A DNA stretch of 56,422 nucleotides from Gemmatimonadota bacterium (GCA_947471365.1 CANIWQ010000006.1:1-56422), one strand, 5' to 3'. Positions 1 through 9,683 are shown, counted from the stretch's first letter. The notes: generated from the letters alone by a model not told the origin. Translations and numbers: made by a program.

Positions 1-249
1 CTCGGTGAGCCCTACGGTGGCCACCGCATCGCTCCCCAGTCGGCCGACCCAGAAGATATCGGTGACGGCAAAGAGCCCCTCCATGATCATTTCCAGCACC
101 ATCGGAACGGCGAGGAGGAAAATCGCGCGCCCAATGTTGCCTTCGGTGTAATCGTGGTGCGAGCCGCGCGTGGCGTCGCGCAAATCACGCCACCAGGAGT
201 GCGTGTCGGGCACCGCAAATTCGACGGACGATCCGTTGGTCTTGCGCAC
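1..249 (-). CDS. MATE-family efflux transporter, N-terminal part (cut by window edge)
   Basis: The reverse strand encodes the first 83 residues of a multidrug/toxin extrusion (MATE) transporter; the rest lies beyond position 1. After a polar leader of about 45 residues, the first membrane helix reads LAVPMVLEMIMEGLFAVTD, followed by IFWVGRLGSDAVATVGLTE. This is the typical MATE TM1 and first loop. MATE proteins export cationic compounds or drugs in exchange for Na+ or H+ across the inner membrane. The GTG at 249 is chosen because GGAG lies 6 nt upstream. The gene starts 26 nt after the stop of the E1 dehydrogenase gene on the same strand, so the two may be co-transcribed. Substrate is unknown. 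Confidence 0.8.
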   Translation of the reverse strand, partial: MRKTNGSSVEFAVPDTHSWWRDLRDATRGSHHDYTEGNIGRAIFLLAVPMVLEMIMEGLFAVTDIFWVGRLGSDAVATVGLTE

Positions 250-275
250 AGGGAACTCCAAGGGGAGTGCGGTGG

Positions 276-2384
276 CTACTGCGCGAGGACGGCGTGCATG
301 CGTTCGGCGATCGTCTTGGCCGTTGGCACCACCACGTCGAGCAAGTCGGGGTGGTACGGCATCGGGACATCGGCCACGGCAAAACGATCGATCGGCGCGT
401 CGAGATGCCAGAACGCCTCGCGTGCGATCGTCGCGGCGATCTCCGCGCCAAAGCCGGCGGTGATCGTGTCTTCGTGCACAATCAAACAGCGCCCCGTGCG
501 TCGTACGCTGTCGAGGACCGCCTCCCGGTCCCACGGCGCGATGGTGCGCAGGTCCAGGAGATCCACGTCTCCCACCGCATCGGCTGCCTCAATGCACCGC
601 AGTGCCATCGCGCCCCAGCTGACGACGGTGATGCGGTTTCCCTCGCGCAGGCGATGCGCGCGTCCGAATGGGATGACATAATCGTCGCCGGGATACCGGG
701 CACTGCCGTCGCTGGTCATCAACAACGAGCGATGTTCAAAAAAGATGGTGGGATTGCCGCTGCGCATCGCCGCGCGCAGGAGCCCGACCGCGTCGGCCGC
801 GTTCGACGGCATGGCCACCTGCCAGCCCAGCGCATGTGCCCACGTTACCTCCGCGCTCAACGAATGCCACGGATCGCCAACATCCTTGCCGAATCCCCCG
901 GGGAGTCGCACCACCATTGGCGCCGCAAACCGGTTGGCGGTCCGCCACCGGAGCGTGCCGCAATTATTCAACTGTTCGGTGGCGGGATCGGCATACTTTC
1001 GAAATTGGATTTCCGCGACCGGCATCAGCCCGGCGATCGCCATGCCGACGGCGCGTCCGATGATGCCTTCTTCGGACAAGCTCGTGTCAAAGACACGCCC
1101 CTCGCCGAATTGTTTTTGCAACCCTTCCGTGACGAGATGCACACCGCCCTTGCGGCCCACATCTTCGCCGAACACCGCGACGCGCGGGTTCGCGGCGAGT
1201 TCGCTTCGGAGCGTGCGGCGAATGGCCTCTGCGAACCGCACCATCTCGCCTTCTGTCTCCGCCACTTCTGTGGTGGGGAGTGCCGCCCGTGCCGCTCGAG
1301 CAATGCCACCGAAGGCCACGGGGTCACCGGGCAGGTCGACCTCTTCGTACACAAACCGCGACACGGTGGCGGGGTCCGGTGCAGGACGGGCTCGCGCTGC
1401 CTCGACGGCGTCGGTCACTTCGCGCTCCACCGAGCCCTCAAGCGCGGTCCATTCTGCGGCGCTCATCACCGCCGGAACGAGATAGTCGCGCAAACGGGGC
1501 AGCGGATCGCGCGCGGCGTCGGCGGCAATCTCCGCTTCAGAACGATAGCCTTTTTGGTTGTCCGGTCCCGAATGACTCGACAGACGCGGCACCGTGAGTC
1601 GCACGAGCGCCGGGCCCGCGCCGGATCGAACGTGCGTCACGCATTCCTGCAGGAGCGTGGCCGTTCCGTGCGGGTCGCATCCGTCACCGTTCCGTACGAA
1701 CAGATTCGCAAACGACGCAAGGTTGGCCGCGATGTCCGCGCCAGGCGTCTGCATGTCGCCCTTGACTGAAATGCCGAGCCCGTTGTCCTCAATATAGAAC
1801 AGCATCGGCAACTTGAGCGTCGTGGCCATCGTGAGCGAAGCCCAGAACCCGCTGGTGGCTACGGACGCGTCGCCACCAAGCGCGGCGGCCACGCTGCCGG
1901 TGTACGAGGCGTCGCTGAGTTGATCGCGATGATACGTAATCGCCTGCGCCCATCCGGCTGCGGGGGTGTACTGCGAGCCGACGTCACCCGACATCGGCAG
2001 CACCACCGCGCCCTCAAGGTTTGGGAAGTTGCAGACCACCCCAATGTCGCGGCCGTCGCTGAAGCCACCGGAACGCCCGAGCGGACTCGCGAGCGCATCC
2101 TCAATGGTGAGGCCGAGCGATAAGAGGAGCGGTCGCGAACGGTAATAGGCGCCAGCCGCATCGTGGCGGTGGTCCAACAACGATCCGAGGATGACCTGGG
2201 CCACGTCGTGCCCGCGCGCCGAGAACTGGTAGAGCACCACGTGCTCGCGCGGTACGTGTGCCCGATTGCGGTTCGTCGACTCTTCGAGGTCATCGCAGGC
2301 GCGCGAGACCAGCACATGGTATGCGATGCGCTTCCAGTCGAAGCCGCCGAGGGGTTTGGCGCGGGAGCGCAGAGTTGAAGCCAT
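276..2384 (-). CDS. 2-oxoacid dehydrogenase E1, fused alpha and beta subunits
   Basis: This 702-residue protein joins the alpha and beta subunits of a thiamine-diphosphate-dependent 2-oxoacid dehydrogenase E1 in one chain. It would decarboxylate a 2-oxoacid and pass the acyl group to an E2 lipoyl domain; E2 and E3 are not in the window. The alpha half (about residues 15-340) has the ThDP/Mg motif GDA (171-173) followed 27 residues later by the DN of IEDNGLGIS. The beta half (about 370-702) has FGEDVG, EEGIIGRAVG, the LPGG loop and a C-terminal transketolase-type domain. Similar fusions are usually annotated as branched-chain 2-oxoacid or pyruvate-type E1; the substrate cannot be read from sequence. 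The frame stays open upstream to 3404, opposite paaG, but homology begins at the ATG at 2384. It is divergent from the paa operon. Confidence 0.88.
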   Translation of the reverse strand: MASTLRSRAKPLGGFDWKRIAYHVLVSRACDDLEESTNRNRAHVPREHVVLYQFSARGHDVAQVILGSLLDHRHDAAGAYYRSRPLLLSLGLTIEDALASPLGRSGGFSDGRDIGVVCNFPNLEGAVVLPMSGDVGSQYTPAAGWAQAITYHRDQLSDASYTGSVAAALGGDASVATSGFWASLTMATTLKLPMLFYIEDNGLGISVKGDMQTPGADIAANLASFANLFVRNGDGCDPHGTATLLQECVTHVRSGAGPALVRLTVPRLSSHSGPDNQKGYRSEAEIAADAARDPLPRLRDYLVPAVMSAAEWTALEGSVEREVTDAVEAARARPAPDPATVSRFVYEEVDLPGDPVAFGGIARAARAALPTTEVAETEGEMVRFAEAIRRTLRSELAANPRVAVFGEDVGRKGGVHLVTEGLQKQFGEGRVFDTSLSEEGIIGRAVGMAIAGLMPVAEIQFRKYADPATEQLNNCGTLRWRTANRFAAPMVVRLPGGFGKDVGDPWHSLSAEVTWAHALGWQVAMPSNAADAVGLLRAAMRSGNPTIFFEHRSLLMTSDGSARYPGDDYVIPFGRAHRLREGNRITVVSWGAMALRCIEAADAVGDVDLLDLRTIAPWDREAVLDSVRRTGRCLIVHEDTITAGFGAEIAATIAREAFWHLDAPIDRFAVADVPMPYHPDLLDVVVPTAKTIAERMHAVLAQ

Positions 2385-2547
2385 CCCTAAATCTGGCCGG
2401 ACGCAGGGGTGAATGGGAGAGCCGGTGGTCTCCGGAGACGCAGACGGCGCGCCGGTCCGCTCAGTGCGGACCGCCCATACACCGTTCGCCAGCGGCGACG
2501 CCGGATGGCTACCCCTCCGTAGAGTGTGCCATCCACCTCCGGCATCG

Positions 2548-2553
2548 TATCTT
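2548..2553 (+). promoter_or_regulatory. possible -10 box for the paa operon
   Basis: A TATCTT hexamer stands in the 222-bp gap between the divergent E1 gene and paaG. It would give an RNA start near 2560 and a leader of about 47 nt carrying the GAGG ribosome site before the ATG at 2607. No convincing -35 box is seen, so this is weak. The same hexamer followed by TC precedes rsmH. Confidence 0.25.
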
Positions 2554-2606
2554 TCAGGATGGCAACGCGGTCGACTCCTTCCGCGCCCACTGACCGAGGT
2601 CCCTCG

Positions 2607-3398
2607 ATGGCCGACGCGAGCATTCTCTATTCCGTAGCATCCGGCGTTGCGACGATTACACTCAACCGTCCCGACGTCCTGAACAGCTTTACCCTTGCGA
2701 TGGCACGTGCCCTGCTCGATGCGCTCGCGCGCGCCGCGGACGACGCGGCCGTGCGCGCCGTGTTGCTCACCGGCAATGGCCGTGGGTTTTGTGCCGGCCA
2801 GGATCTGGCGGAGGTCCTCCCAGCCGCTGGCGGGCCGATGCCCGATATTGGCGCGGTGGTGATTGCGGGCTACAACCCCATCATTCGCGCCATTCGCGCT
2901 CTCGAAAAGCCCGTCATCTGCGCGGTGAATGGCGTGGCAGCGGGTGCGGGCGCGAACATGGCCTTTGCCTGTGACATCACCATCGCCGCCGAAGAAGCGA
3001 GCTTCGTAGAAAGCTTTGCCAAGCTCGGGCTGATTCCCGACACCGGCGGCACCTACTTCATTCCGCGGCTCGTGGGGCACCAACGGGCCACGGGGATGTT
3101 CTTTTTGGCCGAAAAAATTCCCGCAGCCAAGGCCAAAGAGTGGGGACTCATCTGGGACGTGGTGCCGCTCGACAAGCTCCAGGCGACCACCCACGACCTC
3201 GCCGTTACGCTTGCCACACAGGCGACGCGTGGGTTTGGCCTCACAAAGCGCGCGCTCAATCATTCGCTCGGCGCCAGTCTCGACGACCAGCTCGATTTTG
3301 AAGCCCAGTCGATGACCGAGGCGGGCCAGACCAAAGACTACGAAGAGGGCGTGCGCGCGTTCCTCGAAAAGCGTAAGCCCTCCTACATAGGACAGTGA
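2607..3398 (+). CDS. paaG: Phenylacetate pathway enoyl-CoA isomerase/hydratase PaaG
   Basis: A 263-residue crotonase-fold enzyme. In the phenylacetate pathway PaaG isomerises ring-1,2-epoxyphenylacetyl-CoA to the oxepin form and also acts in later beta-oxidation-like steps. Seen: the N-terminal strand VATITLNRPDVLNSF, the oxyanion-hole segments GRGFCAGQDL and VNGVAAGAGANMAFACD, and the GLIPDTGGTYFIPRLVG segment typical of PaaG. Length equals the usual 262. The ATG at 2607 has GAGG 8 nt upstream; an in-frame ATG at 2559 would add a non-homologous leader. It is the first gene of paaG-H-I-J-Y-Z, and its stop overlaps the start of the next gene, implying coupled translation. The neighbours make PaaG more likely than a generic enoyl-CoA hydratase. 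Confidence 0.88.
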   Translation: MADASILYSVASGVATITLNRPDVLNSFTLAMARALLDALARAADDAAVRAVLLTGNGRGFCAGQDLAEVLPAAGGPMPDIGAVVIAGYNPIIRAIRALEKPVICAVNGVAAGAGANMAFACDITIAAEEASFVESFAKLGLIPDTGGTYFIPRLVGHQRATGMFFLAEKIPAAKAKEWGLIWDVVPLDKLQATTHDLAVTLATQATRGFGLTKRALNHSLGASLDDQLDFEAQSMTEAGQTKDYEEGVRAFLEKRKPSYIGQ

Positions 3399-4588
3399 TG
3401 ACACTGACCAAGGATTCCGTCATCGGTGTGGTGGGCGCGGGCGCCATGGGGCAGGGAATAGCCCAGGTCGCTGCCGTAAGCGGCCATCGGGTGGTCCTTT
3501 CCGATACCGCACCAGCCGCCCTCGATAAAGCGCGCGCGTCGCACCGCGCGTCATTCGATCGTGAGGTCGAGAAAGGACGTCTCACGCGTGCCGCCGCCGA
3601 TGCGGCCGTTGCGAGACTGCACTATGCGGAGGGAGCAGGCGATGCGAATCTCACCGCGATGGCAGACTGCGCGCTTGTGATCGAAGCGATCGTCGAAGAC
3701 GCGCCTACCAAACAGCGACTCTTCTGTGCGCTCGAAGCCATTGTCGCTCCCGACTGCGTGCTGGCCACCAATACATCGTCACTCTCGGTGGGCCGCATCG
3801 CCTCAGCCTGCCAAGGACCGCAGCGCGTGGTGGGGATTCACTTCTTTAACCCCGCCCCCGTGATGCCACTGGTGGAGGTGGTGCCGGCCATCACAACGGC
3901 GGAGCAGGTGACCTCCGAGTCATGCGCCCTCGTGCGCGGCTGGGGCAAGACCGTCGTCGTGGCGAGCGATACGCCAGGTTTTATTGTCAATCGCATCGCT
4001 CGGCCGTTCTACGGCGAGTCGTTGCGCCTGCTCGAAGAAGGCGTCGCCGACTGCGCGACCATTGACTGGGCGCTCAAAAGTATCGGTGGCTTCAAAATGG
4101 GTCCGTTTGAACTCATGGACTTCATCGGCAACGACATCAACTATGCCGTCACCTGCTCGGTGTTCGAAGCCATGTATTACGATCCCCGCTATCGGCCCGC
4201 ACTCACGCAGCGGCGCTTGGTTGAGGCGGGCCTGCTCGGGAAAAAGAGCGGCCGCGGATATTACGATTATCGGGCCGGCGCGGTCGCACCGCATCCAAAC
4301 ACGGACGCCGCACTCGGACAACAGATTGTTGATCGCGTGGTGGCGATGCTCATCAACGAAGCCGCCGAGGCGCTGCACCTGCGCGTCGCGACGGCGCAGG
4401 ATATTGACCTCGCCATGACGAAGGGCGTGAACTATCCGCGCGGCCTGCTCGCCTGGGCCGACGAGATGGGCTCGGCCACCGTCCTCGCGCGTCTCGACGC
4501 GTTGCGCCACGAGTATAACGAAGACCGCTATCGCGCGAGTCCGCGCTTGCGCCGCGTCGCGGCCGCTGGCGGGAAGCTCAACGTATGA
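3398..4588 (+). CDS. paaH: 3-hydroxyacyl-CoA dehydrogenase PaaH
   Basis: A 396-residue NAD-dependent 3-hydroxyacyl-CoA dehydrogenase, expected to oxidise 3-hydroxyadipyl-CoA to 3-oxoadipyl-CoA. The N-terminal Rossmann domain starts with IGVVGAGAMGQGIAQVAAVSG. The signature region has ATNTSSLSVGRIA and VGIHFFNPAPVMPLVEVV with the catalytic His. A first C-terminal domain (FIVNRIARPFYGESLRL ... GPFELMDFIGNDI) is followed by a second, shorter helical domain. At 396 residues it is shorter than the roughly 475-residue E. coli PaaH, but both C-terminal units are present. The start is GTG 3395 or ATG 3398 in the same frame; ATG is preferred because it overlaps the paaG stop by one base (TGATG). The end overlaps paaI by 4 nt. 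Confidence 0.9.
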   Translation: MTLTKDSVIGVVGAGAMGQGIAQVAAVSGHRVVLSDTAPAALDKARASHRASFDREVEKGRLTRAAADAAVARLHYAEGAGDANLTAMADCALVIEAIVEDAPTKQRLFCALEAIVAPDCVLATNTSSLSVGRIASACQGPQRVVGIHFFNPAPVMPLVEVVPAITTAEQVTSESCALVRGWGKTVVVASDTPGFIVNRIARPFYGESLRLLEEGVADCATIDWALKSIGGFKMGPFELMDFIGNDINYAVTCSVFEAMYYDPRYRPALTQRRLVEAGLLGKKSGRGYYDYRAGAVAPHPNTDAALGQQIVDRVVAMLINEAAEALHLRVATAQDIDLAMTKGVNYPRGLLAWADEMGSATVLARLDALRHEYNEDRYRASPRLRRVAAAGGKLNV

Positions 4589-5055
4589 CGGCCATCGATC
4601 CGCAGACCCTCGCCGAGCGCGTCGTCGTGAAAATGATGGGGAACGATGCCTTCTCGCAGTGGCTCGGCATTGAGGTGACGCACGTCGCGCCGGGCTGTGC
4701 GACGTGCTCGATGGATGTCCGCGCCGACATGGTGAACGGATTCGGCACCTCGCATGGCGGCGTGGCGTATTCGCTCGCCGACAGCGCGTTTGCATTTGCT
4801 ACCAACAACTGTGGACGCCTCAGCGTGGCCGTGGATACGACCATGAGTTACCCGGCCGCCGTACGCCCTGGCGATCGGATCACGGCTGTGGCGGTGCAGG
4901 AAACGACCAGTAAACGCCTCGCGTTCTGCACCGTGACGGTGCGCAATCAGCACGGCGCCGTGGTCGGACATTTTCGCGGAACCGTATATCGCACGCCGGT
5001 GGATCATTTTCCCGAGTTTGGCAACACGCTCGGCCTTCCCTCGACTCCCGTATGA
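4585..5055 (+). CDS. paaI: Hydroxyphenylacetyl-CoA thioesterase PaaI
   Basis: A 156-residue hotdog-fold thioesterase. PaaI removes CoA from dead-end phenylacetyl-CoA derivatives such as hydroxylated forms and so frees trapped CoA. The segment [27 protein letters not shown] is the family hallmark, with the HGG turn and the acidic residue on the hotdog helix, followed by the strand [17 protein letters not shown]. The ATG overlaps the paaH stop by 4 nt (ATGA), and its own stop overlaps the paaJ start in the same way. Operon position supports PaaI over a general acyl-CoA thioesterase. Confidence 0.9.
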   Translation: MTAIDPQTLAERVVVKMMGNDAFSQWLGIEVTHVAPGCATCSMDVRADMVNGFGTSHGGVAYSLADSAFAFATNNCGRLSVAVDTTMSYPAAVRPGDRITAVAVQETTSKRLAFCTVTVRNQHGAVVGHFRGTVYRTPVDHFPEFGNTLGLPSTPV

Positions 5056-6263
5056 CTGACGCATTCATCATTGACGGCGTGCGTACGCCGATCGGAAACC
5101 TCGGCGGCGCACTGAGTTCGGTGCGCGCCGACGATCTCGGTGCACACGCCATTCGCTCTCTGTTGGCGCGCAACCCTGCGCTCGACCCCGCTCGTATTGC
5201 CGATGTGATTATGGGGTGCGCGAATCAAGCCGGCGAAGACAACCGCAACGTGGCGCGCATGGCGTTGCTCCTTGCCGGTCTCCCCGTGACGGTGCCCGGC
5301 GAAACAGTCAACCGGCTGTGTGCCTCTGGCCTCAGTGCCGTGGCCCAAAGCGCGCGCGCCATTCGCTGCGGCGAAGGCGATGTGCTGATTGCCGGCGGTA
5401 TGGAGTCGATGACGCGCGCGCCCTTTGTGCTCAGCAAGGGCGCCACTCCGTTCGCGCGCGACGTACAGCTGTTCGACACCAGCCTCGGCTGGCGGTTTGT
5501 CAATGCAAAGCTGAAAGCGCTGCACGGCACCGACTCGATGGGCGAGACCGCGGAGCATGTGGCCTCGCAGTACGGCATCACGCGAGCCGATCAAGATGCC
5601 TTCGCGGTGCGGTCACAACAGAAGGCGGCGGCATCGCGCGCGAGCGGACGATTCGCGATTGAGATTGCGCCGGTGGAAATTCCGCAGAAGAAAGGCGACG
5701 CGCTGCAGGTGGAGCACGACGAGTTCTTGCGCCCCGATACGTCGCTGGAAACGCTCGCCAAACTCAAACCCGCTTTCCGGACGGATGGACAGGGCTCTGT
5801 CACCGCCGGCAACGCCTCTGGGCTCAACGATGGCGCGGCGGCATTGCTGCTCGCTTCGGGTGCTGCGGCACAGGAACTCGGCCTCACGCCGCGCGCTCGT
5901 GTCGTTGCAAGCGCGGCGGCCGGCGTAGAACCGCGCATCATGGGCATGGGGCCGGTGCCCGCCACCAAGCTTGCACTCCAGCGCGCCGGCCTGACGCTGG
6001 CACAGATGGATGTGATTGAGCTGAACGAAGCCTTTGCCGCGCAGTCCCTTGCGTGCGTGCGTGAACTTGGAATCGCCGACGATGATCCTCGCGTGAACCC
6101 CAACGGCGGCGCCATTGCCCTCGGACATCCGCTCGGGATGAGCGGTGCGCGCCTCGCGCTTACCGCCATGCACGAACTCGAACGCACCGGCGGTCGCTAC
6201 GCGCTCTGCACGATGTGCATCGGCGTGGGGCAGGGCTTTGCCGTGATCCTGGAGCGCGTCTAG
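5052..6263 (+). CDS. paaJ: 3-oxoadipyl-CoA thiolase PaaJ
   Basis: A 403-residue thiolase. It is expected to cleave 3-oxoadipyl-CoA to succinyl-CoA and acetyl-CoA, and probably also the C8 intermediate 3-oxo-5,6-dehydrosuberyl-CoA. The nucleophilic Cys90 sits in [10 protein letters not shown]. The other catalytic residues are visible: [10 protein letters not shown], His359 in [16 protein letters not shown] and Cys389 in [10 protein letters not shown]. Full family length. Start ATG overlaps the paaI stop by 4 nt. A 37-nt gap separates it from paaY. Thiolases of the PaaJ/PcaF type are hard to tell apart from sequence alone; the flanking genes argue for phenylacetate degradation. Confidence 0.9.
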   Translation: MTDAFIIDGVRTPIGNLGGALSSVRADDLGAHAIRSLLARNPALDPARIADVIMGCANQAGEDNRNVARMALLLAGLPVTVPGETVNRLCASGLSAVAQSARAIRCGEGDVLIAGGMESMTRAPFVLSKGATPFARDVQLFDTSLGWRFVNAKLKALHGTDSMGETAEHVASQYGITRADQDAFAVRSQQKAAASRASGRFAIEIAPVEIPQKKGDALQVEHDEFLRPDTSLETLAKLKPAFRTDGQGSVTAGNASGLNDGAAALLLASGAAAQELGLTPRARVVASAAAGVEPRIMGMGPVPATKLALQRAGLTLAQMDVIELNEAFAAQSLACVRELGIADDDPRVNPNGGAIALGHPLGMSGARLALTAMHELERTGGRYALCTMCIGVGQGFAVILERV

Positions 6264-6300
6264 TGCACGCGCCCGTCTCCTGCCGCCCCAAGGCACGTCT

Positions 6301-6903
6301 ATGATCTACGCCTTTGAGGGATTTATTCCCGTGGTGCACGAGTCCGCCTTTGTGCATCCGCAGGCCGCCGTTACCGGCAATGTGATCATCGGACGCAATG
6401 TGTACATCGGTCCCGGTGCCGCAATTCGCGGTGACTGGGGCGGCATTGTGATTGCCGACGGCTGCAATGTGCAGGAGAACTGCACCATCCACATGTTCCC
6501 CGGCGTCGTCGTGCGGCTCGAAGAAGGCGCGCACATCGGACACGGGGCCATCGTGCACGGTGCACACATTGGCGCCAACGTGCTCGTCGGCATGAATGCC
6601 GTGGTGATGGACAACGCCGACATCGGCGACGGCTGCGTGGTGGGCGCCCTGTGCTTTGTGCCGTCGGAGATGCAGGTGCCCCCGCGCAAAGTCGTGGTGG
6701 GGAATCCCGCGAAGATCGTCAAAGACGTCACCGACGAAATGCTCGCATGGAAAACCAAAGGCACCGCGTTGTATCAGGCGCTTCCAGCCGCCATGCGCGC
6801 CGGATGGAGTGCCGCCGAACCGCTGCGCGAGGTGCCCGCGCACCGACCCGCGCAGAGCGCGGTGCACAAGACGTGGGCCGACATCAAAGGCGAGCGCGCG
6901 TAG
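6301..6903 (+). CDS. paaY: PaaY-like gamma-class carbonic anhydrase family protein
   Basis: A 200-residue left-handed beta-helix protein made of hexapeptide turns (residues about 20-150). The three metal-binding histidines of the gamma carbonic anhydrase family are in place: His64 (CTIHMF), His81 and His86 (IGHGAIVHG). PaaY proteins have been described as thioesterases acting on ring-hydroxylated CoA by-products of phenylacetate catabolism; whether this one is a thioesterase, a carbonic anhydrase or both is not readable. An AAGG ribosome site precedes the ATG. It sits between paaJ and paaZ on the same strand, the usual company for PaaY. Confidence 0.85.
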   Translation: MIYAFEGFIPVVHESAFVHPQAAVTGNVIIGRNVYIGPGAAIRGDWGGIVIADGCNVQENCTIHMFPGVVVRLEEGAHIGHGAIVHGAHIGANVLVGMNAVVMDNADIGDGCVVGALCFVPSEMQVPPRKVVVGNPAKIVKDVTDEMLAWKTKGTALYQALPAAMRAGWSAAEPLREVPAHRPAQSAVHKTWADIKGERA

Positions 6904-6986
6904 CGGGGCCTCCGCGGCGCGCGCGATGGTCAGGGCACAACGCGCTGGGCGCCGCTCGCGCCCTTCACAGACGAGGAGAATCGGTC

Positions 6987-9032
6987 GTGCAGCAACTCCG
7001 GAATTTTGCGGGTGGCGAGTGGATCGTCGGTACGGGCACACAGGCGCTGATGCATCACGCCGTCACGGGCGAGGTGATCGCGCAAACGTCCAGCGGCGGC
7101 GTCGATTTCAAGGCGATGCTCGAGTACGCGCGCACCGTGGGCGGTCCGGCCATGCGGCGGCTCACCTTTCATCAGCGCGCCGCGCTGCTCAAAGCACTCG
7201 GCAAATATCTCATGGAGCGTAAGGACGCGTTCTACGCGCTGAGCGCCGCTACGGGCGCCACCAAAGCCGATTCGTGGGTGGACATTGAGGGTGGCATCGG
7301 CACGTTGTTCGCCTATTCGAGTCGCGGGCGCCGAGAGTTTCCGAATGAGACATTCTACGTAGACGGTCCCACCGAGCCATTGAGCAAGGGCGGCACCTTT
7401 GTGGCGCGGCATATTTGTGTGCCGCTCGAAGGCGCGGCGGTACACATCAACGCCTTCAACTTTCCCTGCTGGGGAATGCTCGAGAAGCTCGCGCCCACCC
7501 TCCTTGCGGGGGTGCCAGCCATTGTGAAGCCCGCCACCGCCACGAGCTACCTCACCGAGGCGATGTTCCGCGAGATCATCGCGTCGGGCATTCTTCCGCC
7601 CGGCGCCGTGCAGCTGATTGTGGGAAGCGCCGGGGATCTGCTCCAACACGTGACCGAGCAGGACGCCGTCGCGTTTACGGGCTCGGCCGACACCGCGCTC
7701 ATGCTGCGTACCGGAGCGGCGATTGCCGCTCACTCGGTTCGGTTCAACGCCGAGGCCGATTCGCTCAACTGCTCGATCCTCGGCCCCGATGCGGCGCCGG
7801 GAACCGAAGAGTTCGACCTCTTTATCAAGGAAGTCGTGCGCGAGATGACCGGCAAAGCTGGCCAGAAGTGCACCGCCATCCGCCGCTCCATCGTGCCGCG
7901 GGGGATGGAAGAGGCCGTCATCAAGGCGCTGGTCGGGCGGCTGGAGAAGACGACGATCGGCGATCCGAGCGTCGAGGGGGTGCGGATGGGCCCCTTGGCC
8001 AGCAAGGCGCAGGTGCGCGATGTGGGTGCAAATGCCGCGCGGATTCGGGCGGCTACCGAGCTGGTTTACGGCGGAGGGGACTTTGCCGTGGTGGGCGCCA
8101 ACAGGGACGCCGGCGCCTTCTTTGGTCCGATGCTGATGTTCGCGAATCACCCGCTGAAGACCGCTGAGCCGCATGACGTTGAAGCGTTCGGTCCGGTCAA
8201 TACCGTGATGCCCTACGACACCCTCGATGAGGCGGTAGAACTCGCAAAACGCGGGAAAGGCTCGCTGTGCGGCTCTCTGTTCACGAGCCAGGGGGAGGTG
8301 GCCCGAAAAGTGGTCCTCGGCGTGGCTCCGTACCACGGCCGCCTCATGGTGCTCGACCGCACCAGCGCCAAGGAAAGCACGGGACACGGCTCTCCGCTCC
8401 CCAATCTGGTGCACGGCGGACCCGGCCGAGCCGGCGGCGGCGAGGAGATGGGAGGTGCTCGCGGGGTGCTCCATTACATGCAGCGGACGGCGGTGCAGGG
8501 GTCGCCGCAGGTGCTTGTGGAGGTCACCCGGGAGTGGACCGCCGGAGCCAATCAGGTGGCCGGAAACGAGCATCCGTTCCGGAAATATTTTGATGATTTG
8601 GTGGTGGGCGAGACCCTGAACACGGCCACCCGGACCATCACGCTGGCCGATGTAGAAGCCTTCGCCGCGCTTTCTGGGGACCGGTTTTACGCCCATATGG
8701 ACGATGCCGCGGCCCGCGCCAACGGGATATTTGAGGGTCGTGTGGCCCACGGATACTTCATCGTTTCGGCCGCTGCGGGGCTCTTTGTAGACCCCGCGCC
8801 GGGTCCGGTTCTGGCCAACTACGGGCTCGAAAACCTCCGGTTTGTAAAGCCCGTCTACCCCGGCGACACCATCGGAGTCCGTCTCACGGTCAAGCAAAAG
8901 ACCGCCAAGGACACCCCAGAAGGAGCGGTCCCGCAGGGGGTCGTGGCGTGGGATGTGGAGGTGCGGAACCAGCACGCGGAGCCGGTGGCGCTGTATACGA
9001 TCCTGACTTTGGTGAAGCGTCTGGGCGTCTGA
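6987..9032 (+). CDS. paaZ: Bifunctional ring-opening enzyme PaaZ (oxepin-CoA hydrolase / aldehyde dehydrogenase)
   Basis: A 681-residue protein, the same length as E. coli PaaZ. The N-terminal aldehyde dehydrogenase domain (1 to about 510) contains the catalytic Cys295 in GKAGQKCTAIRR and the upstream glutamate loop VRFNAEADSLNCS. The C-terminal MaoC-like (R)-hydratase hotdog domain (about 530-681) has LSGDRFYAHMD and VAHGYFIVSAAAG. PaaZ hydrolytically opens oxepin-CoA and oxidises the released aldehyde to 3-oxo-5,6-dehydrosuberyl-CoA. A GTG start is chosen, with GAGGAG 9 nt upstream; the open frame extends farther upstream to 6651 through paaY without homology. Last gene of the paa operon, followed by a strong terminator. 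Confidence 0.92.
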   Translation: MQQLRNFAGGEWIVGTGTQALMHHAVTGEVIAQTSSGGVDFKAMLEYARTVGGPAMRRLTFHQRAALLKALGKYLMERKDAFYALSAATGATKADSWVDIEGGIGTLFAYSSRGRREFPNETFYVDGPTEPLSKGGTFVARHICVPLEGAAVHINAFNFPCWGMLEKLAPTLLAGVPAIVKPATATSYLTEAMFREIIASGILPPGAVQLIVGSAGDLLQHVTEQDAVAFTGSADTALMLRTGAAIAAHSVRFNAEADSLNCSILGPDAAPGTEEFDLFIKEVVREMTGKAGQKCTAIRRSIVPRGMEEAVIKALVGRLEKTTIGDPSVEGVRMGPLASKAQVRDVGANAARIRAATELVYGGGDFAVVGANRDAGAFFGPMLMFANHPLKTAEPHDVEAFGPVNTVMPYDTLDEAVELAKRGKGSLCGSLFTSQGEVARKVVLGVAPYHGRLMVLDRTSAKESTGHGSPLPNLVHGGPGRAGGGEEMGGARGVLHYMQRTAVQGSPQVLVEVTREWTAGANQVAGNEHPFRKYFDDLVVGETLNTATRTITLADVEAFAALSGDRFYAHMDDAAARANGIFEGRVAHGYFIVSAAAGLFVDPAPGPVLANYGLENLRFVKPVYPGDTIGVRLTVKQKTAKDTPEGAVPQGVVAWDVEVRNQHAEPVALYTILTLVKRLGV

Positions 9033-9055
9033 ACCGGCTGTTAGACCTAAGGACG

Positions 9056-9091
9056 AATGGCGCGCGGCCCGATGGGCTGCGCGCCATTTTG
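9056..9091 (+). terminator. Rho-independent terminator of the paa operon
   Basis: A near-perfect hairpin: AATGGCGCGC (9056-9065) pairs with GCGCGCCATT (9079-9088), and an inner GCCC/GGGC stem closes on GAT. The RNA end is TTTTGT. It lies 24 nt after the paaZ stop. Confidence 0.9.
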
Positions 9092-9683
9092 TCATATAAA
9101 TATCACCTAGTAGGTCTGTGGTGGGAGATGGGACCAGCCGGAGTCGGCGGTGCCTAGACGGCTCGGCACCTGGCCAGCGGCCTCGACATTTGCCCGCTCC
9201 GACTCGAGAGGCGGCGTCTGGTCGCCTCTGATCGCTGCCTCAGACGGAGTGGAAAAGTCGTGCAGTCAGCCCAGCTTAAGGTCGTCCGGTGGTCTTGGTG
9301 TAATAGTCCACCAGCAGTTGTGGATTGGAATGGATATGCAATGTTTTACTTCAAGTAGTATGCACTAACTGCATAAAAAATGCCCAGATAGCATATCACA
9401 GATGATATGGAATCTAGGCTATATTCGCGTTGTGGATATTCACTTTGCGACTGCATACGCCATGCAGTCCCAGCGCCCTGCATTGAAATATCACAAATCT
9501 ACTATTTACGAAAAAGCGTAGGGGTGCTGCTGATAGTAGTGGTCAGGCGGGCCTGCGTGCTTCGCGTGCTGTTCTCAGGAAGGTCCATCGACCCGCTCGG
9601 TCCTTTGAGCGACTGGCCTCTCCTAAGCTTCCTACAACATACGCCGTCAACACACAGACTGCCAAGACGGCTTGGCGTCACGG

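Noticed and set aside
267-1769. 500-residue open frame on the + strand
   Set aside because: It lies opposite the E1 gene, is rich in Arg/His/Gly as expected for a shadow frame, and shows no family motif.
2385-3404. 340-codon N-terminal extension of the E1 gene on the minus strand
   Set aside because: It runs antisense through paaG, whose homology is clear, and has no E1-like sequence; the family start matches the ATG at 2384.
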